Shown one piece after another: positions 1 through 8,657 of a DNA stretch of 38,166 nt. Each line of letters begins with the position of its first letter. Positions within the stretch are counted from its first letter, which is position 1. The notes under the pieces were generated by a model. It was not told the DNA's origin, searched no databases, and saw only the letters and a program-made list of their open reading frames with translations. The DNA lies in NCBI GenBank assembly GCA_934636425.1, contig CAKUAV010000010.1, forward strand, positions 1 through 38,166. The letters are read 5' to 3'. A program made the translations under genes and the position numbers. The stretch is from an uncultured Clostridia bacterium. GTDB lineage: Bacteria; Bacillota; Clostridia; Christensenellales; Aristaeellaceae.

Positions 1-150
1 GTAACCGACGCGGTGGGACATGGCTCCCTCCGCGAATCACGGCATACCGCGCGTCCCGGTGTGGATGCGCGGTTTTGCTCGTGGGTGGGAGGATACTTAG
101 AGGCAGGATAAGCCGCCTGCGAGGGAAGTGGATGGTGGGGAAGGCAAGGT

Positions 151-637
151 GCGTTTGAATTGCTTAATTCGGAGAGACTGCGTGGAAACCGAGCAGTGGA
201 AATGACAGGGCGCGTCTGAATTGCTCGATTCAGGGAGACTGCGTAGGAAGTGGATGGTGGGGAAGGCAAGGTGCGTTTGAATTGCTTAATTCGGAGAGAC
301 TGCGTGGAAACCGAACAGTGGAAATGATGGAGCGCGTCCGAATTGCTCGATTCAGGGAGACTGCGTGGAAACTGAACAGCGGAAATGGCGGGGGCGCGTC
401 TGAATTGCTTAATTCGGAGAGACTGCGTAGGAAGTGGATGGTGGGAATGGCAATGTGCGTTTGAATTGCTTAATTCGGAGAGACTGCGTGGAAACTGAGC
501 AGTGGAAATGATGGGGGCGTCTGAATTGCTCGATTCAGGGAGATTTTGCGGAAAGTGGATGGTGGGAATGACAAGGCGCGTCTGAATTGCTCGATTCAGA
601 GAGACTGCATGGAAACCGAACGGTTGGAATGGCAGGA
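151..637. repeat. 61-bp tandem repeat array (eight units plus a decayed ninth)
   Basis: Units start at 151, 212, 273, 334, 396, 457, 517 and 578, with a decayed ninth at 638, so the period is 60-62 bp. Each begins with a near-palindromic core, either GAATTGCTTAATTC or GAATTGCTCGATTC, followed by a G-rich tail. Two core types and two tail types (one with GGAAACCGA, one with GGAAGTGGATGG) are mixed, giving a partial two-unit higher-order order. The period is not a multiple of three and open frames crossing it are short, so it is not a protein repeat. Positions 1-150 hold no gene that I can support. Confidence 0.9.
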
Positions 638-1095
638 GCGTTTTTCTGAAATACTGGAAAAATGGCTCTGATAAAAGTGCATGGACAATGTATAATCTTG
701 CTATTCTTTCATTTCCGAGAACATGGAGGACGGGAAATCATCGGTCGGCAAGTTGGACTTCACCAGTGCATTTACACTGTTTACGGATGCTTTTCTGCCA
801 GATGATATGCGAATAGGAAAAGGCAGGAAGAAGGCGGTTTTTGCGTTACTCAAGCTGTCGCGAGTGTTGCTGTGGCATGCCTGAAAATAGTCCATGGAGC
901 GTAGAGAGAATCCTTCGAACTGATCAAAGGCGGACAGAATTCCGTGATGAGCTTTTTGAATTATGTCGCCTGAATTCCGGATTTTCTGACATTTCAGCTT
1001 TTTCCATCTCTTATTGCGGGGAAAGCGGCATTTCCTGCGGGCGGGCTGTCCGCAGTGCGTTTGATTTGCAGCACTGGGATTGGGATTGCAGAGGA
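638..1095. other. AT-richer gene-free stretch
   Basis: This stretch is visibly poorer in G+C than its neighbours (about 35 percent in 661-720). It has a TATAAT box at 691-696 on the plus strand without a good -35 box. A 53-codon frame (723-884, plus strand) lacks a ribosome site, and a minus-strand frame through 701-1100 is equally unconvincing. It may be a decayed remnant of a foreign gene; I see no functional gene. Confidence 0.5.
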
Positions 1096-1135
1096 AAAGG
1101 GCTGCCGCAGATGTGCATTTTTGCGGCAGCCCTTT
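1096..1135 (-). terminator. Rho-independent terminator of the AAA ATPase gene
   Basis: A perfect 14-bp stem (AAAGGGCTGCCGCA with its complement) encloses a 12-nt loop, 18 bp beyond the stop codon of the leftward ATPase gene. A short T run follows the stem in the leftward direction and a longer one (GTGATTTTTT) follows it rightwards, so it may work in both directions. Confidence 0.8.
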
Positions 1136-1152
1136 GTGATTTTTTATGCAGA

Positions 1153-3663
1153 TCAGATCGCCGGCAGAGGCAGCGGCGCGAGCAGCAGGCTCAGCGAGCG
1201 CGGCATATCGGGCAGTATCGAGGGCAGAGCGTGCAGCGCGTCCAGACTGGCGCTGGCCAGTATGGCCGGCATGGCGCGCTGAGCGAAGGCGTAATCGAGC
1301 ACATCGAGCGGCGAGGCGGTCATCAGCGGCGTGACGGCGGCGCAGTAGGCATACATATCGTCCAGCGCGCGGCGGGAGAGATACACGCCCACGCCCGCCA
1401 GCTTTTCGCGCAGCGCCTTCATGCGCTCGGTGGTTTCGCCGGGCACATCGCCGTCGGTCTTGAAGATCGACTTCAGCGTGGCCATCGAGACGGCCTTTTC
1501 GGGCTGCGGGCGCACGCGGCGGCGCGGCGGCCAGGGCGTATCGGCGCGCTCGGGCGCAAGGCGGATCATGAAGGCGCGGTCGAGCAGGCGCGCGTCCACG
1601 CACGCGCCCTCAGAGGCGTCCTGAAGCGTGAGGAGCAGCCTCAGCGCCGGATTGATCGTGATCGCGCCCAGGCCGGTCTGGAGCCGTCCAGGAGCGTTCT
1701 CGTCGAGCTGAGAGAGCAGCGCGCCCAGCGTGCGCTCGATCGGCACGCGGTTCGCGTCGTCGATCATGAGCAGCGCGGGCACGGTATCGCAGCCGGCCTC
1801 CAGCACGCGCTTGAGCTCGGGACGGCGCACGACCGGCACGCCGCTGGGGGCGATTTCGCCGATCAGACTGCCGATGGGACGCGCGTCCTCGTCGGGCTGC
1901 ATTTCCACAAAGCGGCCGCATTCGGGCGCGGCAATGCCCAGCGCGGCGGCCAGCGTACGGGCGCGCGCGCTCTTGCCGCTGCCGTTTGCGCCGGAGAATA
2001 TCACAATGCGCCCCAGCGTCAGGCAGGCCAGCAGATTGACCGCCTCGTCGTTGGTGAGCGGATAGCCCGCCTCGTCAAAGCGGACGCGGATATCGGTTAT
2101 CAGCTCGCCCGCAGAGGGATTCTCGGTCTCGGGGAGCGCGGCGGGCGCGTCGGCGGCATGGGCGAGGGCGACCATGAGATCGCGCGCGCGTCCCTCGGCC
2201 AGCAGGCGCGCCAGCTGATCGTTGAGATCGCCGCTGAGCACGTCCTTGAAGGCCTTCTCGGCGGTCTCGGCGGCCTTCTGAGCGCTTGCGGCCTCGGCGG
2301 CATAGCGCTGGCCGGCCTCGCGCAGGGCGGCGTTTTTACGATCCAGCTGCGCCATTTCGGCGGCGTGGCTGCGCTTGAGCTCATTGACCAGCTCGGCGCG
2401 CTTGTCGGCGCGCATTTTTTTCAGCTCGTCGATTTCGCACAGCACCTTCAGGCGGTCGGCTTCCAGACGATTGAGCGCCTGCTCGCGCGCGCGGTCGTCG
2501 CGGGCCTGCCGCGCCGCGGGGCCGACGCCCAGCGCATTGTCCAGATCGTCCAGCCGGAGCAGCGATGAGACCAGACTGGCGCGCGCCTCGGGCAGCGCCC
2601 AGGCCTCCCTGACGGCCTGCATGGCCTTGTCGATCGGGCTGACGACCGGCTCGGCGGGCGCGTCCGGCGGCACGGGATGCCCCAGCTGATCGAGCCGGGA
2701 CTGCCGCCACATATCGTCGATGACGTCCTTTATGCTGGCGCTGCGGTGCGGATTAAAGCCGCTCTGCTGCTGGAGCGACTGAGCGCGCGGCGACAGCCGG
2801 GACGAGGCGACAACGCGCGGGAAGACATACGTCGTGTGCTGGAGCCAGGGCTTGGCGCTTTCAGGCGCTCTTTCGCTCTCGGCGACGCGGGGCACGCTGC
2901 GCTCCATGGGCTTTTCGGCCGGCCTTTCGACCGCCTTTTCGGCCGGCTTTTCGCTTTCTGTCGCGCGGGGCGCGGCGGCCTCCGTCGCTTCGCTGCGGGG
3001 CGCTTCCGCGGCCTTTTCGGGCGCGGCGCATTCCTCGATGCACTCCTCGCCCTCGGCGGGCGCGACGCCCCACGCGCCCAGATTGAGCAGCAGCTGAACT
3101 GGCGCGCCGTCGACATTCACGCTGATCAGCTGAGCCGCCGCGTCGCTCAGATCCTTGTCGGTCAGCGAATTGCCCACGATGCAGGCCGCGTCGCTGCGGT
3201 TCGCCCAGGCGTATATGCCGTGCATCTGTCCGTCCTGCATGACGGCGACCAGCGGCGTGCCGGGCACGGGGAAGAGCCCGTCCTGATCGGGCGCGACGGC
3301 CTCGGCCATGAAGCGGGGGTTGATGCGCGCCACGACGTCGGAATAGACGATGAAGGCATTGCGGTCGCCGTTTTCGCCGGCGTGGTTCTTGTTAGGCCGG
3401 ATCTTGTCGTTTTCGCCGGTGTGGCGGCGCAGGTCGAGCAGGCAATAGCGCCCGAGACTCCTCATGCGCGTTTTGAAGTGGGACATCTCGTTTTTGTCGG
3501 GCACAATCCGAATGAAGCCATCCTCAAGGAACTCCTGACGGGCGTCCTCCACAACCTGATAACCGGTTTCTTCCTTAATGATCAGCGGGCTGACGCGAAA
3601 AAAGAATTTTTGAGGATTATCTTCCTGGAGAAAGCCTATAGTCAGCTTTCCGGGCAATATCAT
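1153..3663 (-). CDS. AAA+ ATPase, McrB/MoxR-like, with coiled coil (836 aa)
   Basis: This is a large cytoplasmic P-loop ATPase of unknown role. Residues 1-195 form an N-terminal domain I do not recognise by name. Residues 203-271 are a Glu/Ala/Pro/Arg-rich low-complexity linker, 385-475 are predicted coiled coil, and 530-700 are the ATPase core with Walker A GANGSGKS (558-565) and Walker B LLMIDDANR (631-639). A DARLLDRAF segment lies further on, as in the sensor/arginine-finger part of McrB-type AAA proteins. It starts at an ATG preceded by AAGGAG at 9 nt and has its own strong promoter (3716-3744). No McrC nuclease or MoxR-partner VWA protein lies next to it, so a restriction or chaperone role is not shown. 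The gene-family assignment rests only on the P-loop region. Confidence 0.75.
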   Translation of the reverse strand: MILPGKLTIGFLQEDNPQKFFFRVSPLIIKEETGYQVVEDARQEFLEDGFIRIVPDKNEMSHFKTRMRSLGRYCLLDLRRHTGENDKIRPNKNHAGENGDRNAFIVYSDVVARINPRFMAEAVAPDQDGLFPVPGTPLVAVMQDGQMHGIYAWANRSDAACIVGNSLTDKDLSDAAAQLISVNVDGAPVQLLLNLGAWGVAPAEGEECIEECAAPEKAAEAPRSEATEAAAPRATESEKPAEKAVERPAEKPMERSVPRVAESERAPESAKPWLQHTTYVFPRVVASSRLSPRAQSLQQQSGFNPHRSASIKDVIDDMWRQSRLDQLGHPVPPDAPAEPVVSPIDKAMQAVREAWALPEARASLVSSLLRLDDLDNALGVGPAARQARDDRAREQALNRLEADRLKVLCEIDELKKMRADKRAELVNELKRSHAAEMAQLDRKNAALREAGQRYAAEAASAQKAAETAEKAFKDVLSGDLNDQLARLLAEGRARDLMVALAHAADAPAALPETENPSAGELITDIRVRFDEAGYPLTNDEAVNLLACLTLGRIVIFSGANGSGKSARARTLAAALGIAAPECGRFVEMQPDEDARPIGSLIGEIAPSGVPVVRRPELKRVLEAGCDTVPALLMIDDANRVPIERTLGALLSQLDENAPGRLQTGLGAITINPALRLLLTLQDASEGACVDARLLDRAFMIRLAPERADTPWPPRRRVRPQPEKAVSMATLKSIFKTDGDVPGETTERMKALREKLAGVGVYLSRRALDDMYAYCAAVTPLMTASPLDVLDYAFAQRAMPAILASASLDALHALPSILPDMPRSLSLLLAPLPLPAI

Positions 3664-3715
3664 TTCCAGCCGCTCCTTTTCGATATATTTACGGATAATA
3701 AACCGTACTTTTCAA

Positions 3716-3744
3716 ATTATAAACAAAGAGCGGGCTTTAGTCAA
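3716..3744 (-). promoter_or_regulatory. Sigma-A promoter of the AAA ATPase gene
   Basis: Read leftwards there is a -35 box TTGACT (3744-3739), a 17-bp spacer and a -10 box TATAAT (3721-3716), about 53 bp before the ATG. The -35 box lies inside one arm of the inverted repeat at 3729-3799. Confidence 0.8.
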
Positions 3745-3799
3745 GAGCCTGATCACATTTTTTTAAAAAACATGATCATTTATTTGACCAAAGTCCGCT
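3729..3799. repeat. 71-nt imperfect inverted repeat, probable pot terminator
   Basis: The left arm begins AGCGGGCTTTAGTCAA and the right arm, read on the other strand, begins AGCGGACTTTGGTCAA. Both continue through TGATCA to an A/T-rich centre at about 3761-3770. It starts 18 bp after the stop codon of the last pot-operon gene and is followed leftwards by CTTTGTTTATAATTT, so it can act as that operon's terminator. The same sequence supplies the -35 box of the next gene, so one element may end one transcript and start another. Confidence 0.65.
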
Positions 3800-3817
3800 G
3801 TTTTGCCCAAAAGCCGA

Positions 3818-4162
3818 TCAATCCCAGCTCATGAGCCCCTTATCCTCGAGATAGGCCTGCTGAAGATCCATATACTGATCGATGAACGAGGCGATCATGT
3901 CCAGCTCGCGGTCGTTCGATCTGCGCTTTTTGCCGATTTCGTCCAGCATGAACTCGAACGCGTCGTCGTCGTCATAATAGGCGTTGCCCATCGTGCCGTC
4001 CTTCTCCAGCACACCGGCGGAGAGCATATAGGCAAAGTCTGCGTCGATCGCCAGATTGACGAGCGCCTCAGCCTGCGCGGCGAGCGGCTTGAACTCGGAT
4101 GTATTCAGCCTGCCCAGCATGAAGGCGACGGCCTCGGCGCGGTCATATCCTTTCATTTCCAT
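3818..4162 (-). CDS. Small acidic protein of unknown function (114 aa)
   Basis: I do not recognise this family. The product is soluble, acidic and mostly helical by composition, with an Asp run (YYDDDDAFEFMLDE, about residues 72-85) and a second acidic helix near the C terminus. It has no signal peptide, Cys pair or membrane segment. The ATG is preceded by GAGGAGG at 10 nt, and the gene begins only 15 bp after the potD stop, so it is the last gene of the pot transcript. The context suggests a helper or regulator of the importer, but nothing in the sequence proves that. Confidence 0.7.
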   Translation of the reverse strand: MEMKGYDRAEAVAFMLGRLNTSEFKPLAAQAEALVNLAIDADFAYMLSAGVLEKDGTMGNAYYDDDDAFEFMLDEIGKKRRSNDRELDMIASFIDQYMDLQQAYLEDKGLMSWD

Positions 4163-4177
4163 GGGGACGGTTCCTCC

Positions 4178-5260
4178 TCAGTTCTTGAATTTTGTCCAGA
4201 TCTCGTCGTAGAGCCGCTCGGCGTCGCCGTCCAGCGGGCGGATCATCTCGGCCGAAGCGAGCAGCTCGGAGGGCACGTTGACCGACTTGTCGGCCTTGAA
4301 TTCCTCGCTCATGTACGCGGCGGCGGCGGTGTTGCAGCTGCCGTAGTTGATCAGCTCAGACGCCCAGGCGCTCACCTCGCCGTCCAGCAGATAGTTGATG
4401 AATATCTGCGTCGCGTCCATGTGCGGCGCGTCCCTGGGCACGACCAGGCAGTCTATGCCGAACGCCAGCCCTTCCTCGGGATAGACCACCTCCAGCGTGG
4501 AGATCTCCTCCTGCGCGGCCACGATCTGCGAGCCGAACATGAGCCCCGCAACGGCGTCGCCGCCGATGAGCGCGTTGTGCGGCGTGTCGGCGTTGAACAC
4601 GACGACGTTGTCCTTGAGCGCGGTCAGCTCGGCGCTCACCTGCTCGAGCTTGACGGGATCGGTCTCGTTGAGGCTCATACCCAGCTTCTTTTCGGCCATG
4701 CCGATGACGTTGCGCATATCGTCGATCAGCACCAGATTGTTCTTGAACTCATCGCGCCACAGATCGGCATAGCCGGTGATGGGCGCTTCGACGGCGTCCT
4801 TGTCGTAGACGATCAGCGGCACGGTGACGGTGTAGGGCACGGTGTACTTGTTGTCGGGATCGTAGTACTGGCTCTGGCAGCCGGGATCGATGTTGCCCCA
4901 GTTGGTGAGCGCGTCCCGATCCAGCGGGGCGAGCAGATCGCTCCTGCGCATGATGTCGATGATGTAGTCGCTGCACGCGATCAGATCGAACTGGCCGGGC
5001 GTGGACTGCACGCGCGAGAGCATGCTCTCGTTGTCGGAGAAGGGCGTGTAGTTGACGCGTATGCCGGACGCGTCCTCAAACGCGGCGACCACCTCGTCGG
5101 GGATATAGTATGTCCAGGTGAACACGTTCACGACGCGTTCGTTTTTGTCCAGCTTGTCGGCCTGCGTGCGCGCCTCCTCGCCGGCGGACTGCATATCGGC
5201 CAGCGCGCCGCCGCCCATGAGCAGCAGGAGCGCCAGAATGACGGCTGTGATTCTTTTCAT
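4178..5260 (-). CDS. potD: Spermidine/putrescine-type substrate-binding protein
   Basis: This is the periplasmic-binding-protein component of a polyamine ABC importer (360 aa). An N-terminal signal sequence (MKRITAVILALLLLMGG) precedes the mature protein, which opens with VVNVFTWTYYIPDEVVAAF, the PotD/PotF-type first strand containing the W-T-x-Y aromatic patch. There is no Cys at the signal-peptide end, so a lipoprotein anchor, usual in Gram-positive bacteria, is not visible. The segment LAFGID corresponds to FWMD of E. coli PotD, so a substrate-stacking Trp appears to be Gly here. The ligand could therefore differ from spermidine. The gene has GGGAGG at 9 nt and its own promoter overlapping the potC stop codon, which would allow extra binding protein relative to the permease. 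Confidence 0.85.
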   Translation of the reverse strand: MKRITAVILALLLLMGGGALADMQSAGEEARTQADKLDKNERVVNVFTWTYYIPDEVVAAFEDASGIRVNYTPFSDNESMLSRVQSTPGQFDLIACSDYIIDIMRRSDLLAPLDRDALTNWGNIDPGCQSQYYDPDNKYTVPYTVTVPLIVYDKDAVEAPITGYADLWRDEFKNNLVLIDDMRNVIGMAEKKLGMSLNETDPVKLEQVSAELTALKDNVVVFNADTPHNALIGGDAVAGLMFGSQIVAAQEEISTLEVVYPEEGLAFGIDCLVVPRDAPHMDATQIFINYLLDGEVSAWASELINYGSCNTAAAAYMSEEFKADKSVNVPSELLASAEMIRPLDGDAERLYDEIWTKFKN

Positions 5261-5296
5261 GCGAAAAAACCTCCCAAAGCAGTATGAAACACATTG

Positions 5297-5325
5297 AGTA
5301 TAGCACAGCGCGCCCCGGCCGTCAA
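5297..5325 (-). promoter_or_regulatory. Internal promoter of potD
   Basis: Leftwards there is TTGACG (5325-5320), a 17-bp spacer and TATACT (5302-5297) with an extended TG (TGCTATACT). The -35 box contains the TGA stop codon of potC. It gives a leader of about 30 nt before potD. Confidence 0.75.
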
Positions 5326-6128
5326 CGGTCTTTCTCGGCGCTGCGCCGAAGCAGCCGCGACAGCGCCACGATGACGAGCGTTGCGCCCAGCATCAGGCTG
5401 CACAGCGCATTGATCGAGGGCGGCACGTTGGTCTTGAGCTTGCCGAATATGTACACGGGCAGCGTCGTGGTTTCCGGGCCGGTGACGAAAAAGCTGATGA
5501 CCATGTCGTCCAGCGACATGGCGAAGGCCAGCAGCACGCCCGAGAGCACGGCGGGCAGTATCAGCGGCAGCGTGATCGTGAAAAACGCTTTTCGCGGCGA
5601 CGCGCCCAGATCGCGCGCGGCCTCCTCAAGCGATGGATCCAGCCCCTGAAGCCGCGCCTGAACGTTCAAAAGCACATAGGGCACGCAGAATGTCGTGTGC
5701 GCGAGGATCAGCGTCAGCCGGCCGAAGGGTATGCGCAGCAGCGAGAAGAACGTCATAAACGCCAGACCGACCGCCACCTCGGGCAGCATGATGGGCAGCA
5801 CGGCGATGTTTTGAAGCGCGCCCCTGCCCCTAAAGCGCGCCCTTGCCAGACCGACCGCCCCCAGCGTGCCCAGTACGGCGGAGAGCGCGCAGCTGATCAG
5901 CGCGACGGTGAGGCTGCTGGCCAGCGCGTCGGCGATGGCGCGGTTTTCGAACAGCGCGCGGTACCAGTCGGTGGTAAAGCCGGTCCACAGCACGCCGTTT
6001 TTCGAGCGGTTGAACGAAAAGATCACCACCATGGCGATGGGCAGATAGAGGAACGCCAGCACGACGATCAGCCATACGTCGCCGGCGATACGCGCCGCGC
6101 GCCCTTTGCGCTTTGCTGTCCTGTTCAT
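5322..6128 (-). CDS. potC: Polyamine ABC transporter permease PotC
   Basis: This is an inner-membrane permease (268 aa, normal length) of the MetI/BPD type with about six membrane segments. The first is VWLIVVLAFLYLPIAMVVIF, which carries the PotC-type YLP motif. The EAA loop that docks onto PotA is EEAARDLGASPRKAFFTITL (about residues 165-185). The gene starts 3 bp after the potB stop, with a GGAGGT ribosome site inside potB, so the two are translated together. The best name is potC because of its position after potB and the length; potI-like function cannot be excluded. Confidence 0.9.
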   Translation of the reverse strand: MNRTAKRKGRAARIAGDVWLIVVLAFLYLPIAMVVIFSFNRSKNGVLWTGFTTDWYRALFENRAIADALASSLTVALISCALSAVLGTLGAVGLARARFRGRGALQNIAVLPIMLPEVAVGLAFMTFFSLLRIPFGRLTLILAHTTFCVPYVLLNVQARLQGLDPSLEEAARDLGASPRKAFFTITLPLILPAVLSGVLLAFAMSLDDMVISFFVTGPETTTLPVYIFGKLKTNVPPSINALCSLMLGATLVIVALSRLLRRSAEKDR

Positions 6129-6131
6129 CGC

Positions 6132-6977
6132 TCAGAACACCTCCGTGCCATCCGTTCCGCCCACGCGGCGGCACAGACTCATCACGCAGAACGTCATGAT
6201 CACCATGAGTATGGACAGCGCCGCGCCGAACGGCCAGTCCCGAGAGACGGTCAGCTGATTGTTGATGAGATTGCCCAGCAGCATATTGGTGCCGCCGCCC
6301 AGCAGGTCGGATATGAAGAACATGCCCGTAGAGGGCACGAACGTCATCGCCAGGCCGGACATCACGCCCGGCAGCGTGTCGGGCAGCACAACGGTCACAA
6401 AGGATCTGACCGGCCCGGCGCCCAGATCGCGCGCGGCCTCGCGCAGGGCGGGGTCGAGCTTCTCCATCGAGGAATAGATGGGCAGTATCATGAACGGCAG
6501 CATGGAATAGGCCGTGCCCAGCAGCACCGCGCCGGACGTGTTGAGCATACGGATGGGCTTTTCGATAACCCCCAGCGCCATGAGCGCCATGTTGATCAGC
6601 CCCTTGTTGCGCAGGAGGATCATCCAGCCGTATGTGCGCATGAGCGCGCTCGTCCAGAAGGGGACCACGATCAGCACCATGATCAGCGAGCGCACTCTGG
6701 GCGGCCTGTTTGCCATGAACCAGGCGAAGGGATAGCCGATCAGCAGCGACAGAAGCGTCGATTCGAGCGCAATTTTGAGCGAATTCAGGAGTATGCCCGC
6801 GTACAGCGGCGAGAACAGGCGCGCATAGTTGTCCAGCGTGAACACACTGCTCACGCCGAAATACTCGCCCTTTTCCAGAAAGCTGATGAAGAGCACATAC
6901 AGAAGCGGCAGAAACACAAAGGCGCACGTCCACAGGCACAGCGGCAGCGCCGAAAATCCTCTTTGTCTGCGCGTCAT
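6132..6977 (-). CDS. potB: Polyamine ABC transporter permease PotB
   Basis: This is the second permease subunit (281 aa) with about six membrane segments, starting LPLCLWTCAFVFLPLLYVLF. The EAA loop is EAARDLGAGPVRSFVTVVLP. The ATG overlaps the potA stop codon (ATGA), so translation is coupled to potA. Together with PotC it forms the channel energised by PotA and fed by PotD. Confidence 0.9.
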   Translation of the reverse strand: MTRRQRGFSALPLCLWTCAFVFLPLLYVLFISFLEKGEYFGVSSVFTLDNYARLFSPLYAGILLNSLKIALESTLLSLLIGYPFAWFMANRPPRVRSLIMVLIVVPFWTSALMRTYGWMILLRNKGLINMALMALGVIEKPIRMLNTSGAVLLGTAYSMLPFMILPIYSSMEKLDPALREAARDLGAGPVRSFVTVVLPDTLPGVMSGLAMTFVPSTGMFFISDLLGGGTNMLLGNLINNQLTVSRDWPFGAALSILMVIMTFCVMSLCRRVGGTDGTEVF

Positions 6978-8056
6978 TTTTCAGCCCTCCCCGGAATGGA
7001 CGTGGCGCTTTCGGGCAGCCACCAGGGATAGACGGTCGTGCCCGGCTCCGGAAGAGCGCTGAGCGCGCCCATGGCCTGCACGGTCATTGTCATGCCGCAG
7101 CTGAGCGTCACCTCGGCGCGCACGGTCGAGCCGGTGTAGCGCCGCTCGGTCACGCGGCCGCGCAGCGTATAGCCCAGACGCGGCGCGGTCGAGAGCGATA
7201 TGCGCTCCGAATGCACGCTGACGGCGGCGGGGAAGCCCGGCTCCACGCCCGGCATGAGCGCGGCGAGCACCTCGCCCTCGGGGGTTTTAACGCGGCACAG
7301 CCCGCCCGAGACCTCGAGCACAGTGCCCTCAAACAGCGCGCTCTCGCCCATGAAGCGGGCGGCAAAGCGCGTCCTCGGGCGCTCGTAGACCTCCTCGGGC
7401 GCGCCGATCTGCTCAAAGCGGCCGCCGTTCATCAGCGCGATGCGGTCGGACATATTGAGCGCCTCTTCCTGATCGTGGGTGATGTAGACGAAGCTGATGC
7501 CCACCTCGGCCTGTATGCGCTTGAGCTCGGACTGCATCGTGCGGCGCAGCTTGAGATCGAGCGCGCCCAGCGGCTCGTCCAGGAGCAGTATGTCGGGCTT
7601 TAGCGCCACGGCGCGGGCGATGGCGACGCGCTGGCGCTGGCCGCCGGAGAGCTGAGAGGGCATGCGCTTTTCATAGCCCTCGAGCGCGACCAGAGAGAGC
7701 ATGCGCTTTACGATCTCCTTCTGCTCGGCGCGGGGAACACTGCGCAGATTCAGCCCGTAGGCGATGTTCTTTTCGACGTTCATGTGCGGGAAGAGCGCGT
7801 AATTCTGGAACACGGTGTTCACGCTGCGCTTTTCCGGCGGCAGGCCGGTCACGTCGCGCCCGGAGAGCAGCACTGCGCCCGCGTCGGGCTGAGTCAGCCC
7901 CGCGATGACGCGCAGCGTCGTGGTCTTTCCGCAGCCGGAGGGACCCAGTATGGTCAGGAATTCGCCGCGCTCAACGCTGAGCGAAAGATCGTCCAGCACG
8001 CGTGTATCGCCAAATGACTTTTCGATTTGCCGAAGCTCAAGTATGGGTTCCGCCAC
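6974..8056 (-). CDS. potA: Polyamine ABC transporter ATP-binding protein PotA
   Basis: This is the cytoplasmic ATPase of the importer (360 aa). It carries Walker A GPSGCGKTT (38-46), signature LSGGQ (136-140), Walker B DILLLDEP (155-162) and the H-loop His194, followed by a C-terminal TOBE-like regulatory domain (about 240-350). The start is a GTG with AAGGCGG at 8 nt; no closer ATG fits. It is the first gene of the potABCD transcript and lies about 50 bp from a strong promoter. Close relatives transport other cations or iron, but the full potABCD order favours polyamines. Confidence 0.9.
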   Translation of the reverse strand: MAEPILELRQIEKSFGDTRVLDDLSLSVERGEFLTILGPSGCGKTTTLRVIAGLTQPDAGAVLLSGRDVTGLPPEKRSVNTVFQNYALFPHMNVEKNIAYGLNLRSVPRAEQKEIVKRMLSLVALEGYEKRMPSQLSGGQRQRVAIARAVALKPDILLLDEPLGALDLKLRRTMQSELKRIQAEVGISFVYITHDQEEALNMSDRIALMNGGRFEQIGAPEEVYERPRTRFAARFMGESALFEGTVLEVSGGLCRVKTPEGEVLAALMPGVEPGFPAAVSVHSERISLSTAPRLGYTLRGRVTERRYTGSTVRAEVTLSCGMTMTVQAMGALSALPEPGTTVYPWWLPESATSIPGRAEK

Positions 8057-8106
8057 GTCGATGACCGCCTTTCCGGCACGAAGGCCGCAATATGTGGGAC
8101 GATAGC

Positions 8107-8136
8107 ATTATAAAATATCCGGGCGCGCCGTTTCAA
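8107..8136 (-). promoter_or_regulatory. Promoter of the pot operon
   Basis: Leftwards there is TTGAAA (8136-8131), an 18-bp spacer and TATAAT (8112-8107). The predicted leader before the potA GTG is about 45 nt. Confidence 0.8.
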
Positions 8137-8303
8137 GCACGCAGACGTTACGGCGCGCGCCGCATTATCAGGAAAAATTGCGCTTATCGCGGAAAGCTGA
8201 GGGACAATCCACAGATCGCTCGAAGCGGCGCAATTCACCGCGCCGCCGGCCGTTTTGCGCGCAAGCCGCGGCGGGCGCTGTCCCTCGATCGCCCGTTTTT
8301 TCT

Positions 8304-8624
8304 GCGAAACGCCGAAAAGCGGTTCAAGGAAATCCGGGGAAAGCGCAAATCCGGAAGCGCCGGCGCGGCTCTGCCGTGAGAACACGGTCAAGGACGGAAA
8401 ATCAGGCGCGGGCGATGCGGTTCTTTTTGCAATGCCGCGCGCATTGCCGCGTTTTCTCCCCCTGACTTTTTTGCGAAGCGCCGAAAAGCGGTTCACGGAA
8501 ATCCGGGAAGCGCAAGCTCGGAAGCGCCGGCGCGGCTCTGCCATGAGAACACGGGCAAGGACGGAAAATCGGGCGCGGGCGATGCGGTTCTTTTTGCAAT
8601 GCCGCGCGCATTGCCGCGTTTCTC
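8304..8624. repeat. Direct repeat of about 153 bp, two copies
   Basis: Copy one (8304-8457) and copy two (8473-8624) match closely along their length, 167-169 bp apart. Shared landmarks are CGCCGAAAAGCGGTTCA, GCCGGCGCGGCTCTGCC, AAGGACGGAAAATC and GCAATGCCGCGCGCATTGCC; the last is itself palindromic. The whole 8137-8788 interval contains no supportable gene; the open frames through it are GC-rich noise. Confidence 0.85.
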
Positions 8625-8657
8625 TCAGCTTTTCTGTGGAAAGCCCAAACGCGTCGT

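Noticed and set aside
1..22. Possible leftward gene starting at 22 (GGAGG then ATG) and leaving the window
   Set aside because: Only seven codons are visible, so the frame cannot be judged.
282..464. 60-codon frame in the 61-bp array
   Set aside because: The 61-bp period shifts frame in each unit, so the translation is not a real repeat protein.
723..884. A 53-codon plus-strand frame in the AT-richer stretch
   Set aside because: No ribosome site, no recognisable family and an equally open minus-strand frame.
841..2568. Long plus-strand open frame antisense to the ATPase gene
   Set aside because: It runs against a coherent P-loop protein, has no ribosome site, and is typical of GC-rich antisense shadows. 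The same applies to long antisense frames at 3803-5287, 9668-11509, 22447-25038 and 25267-27657.
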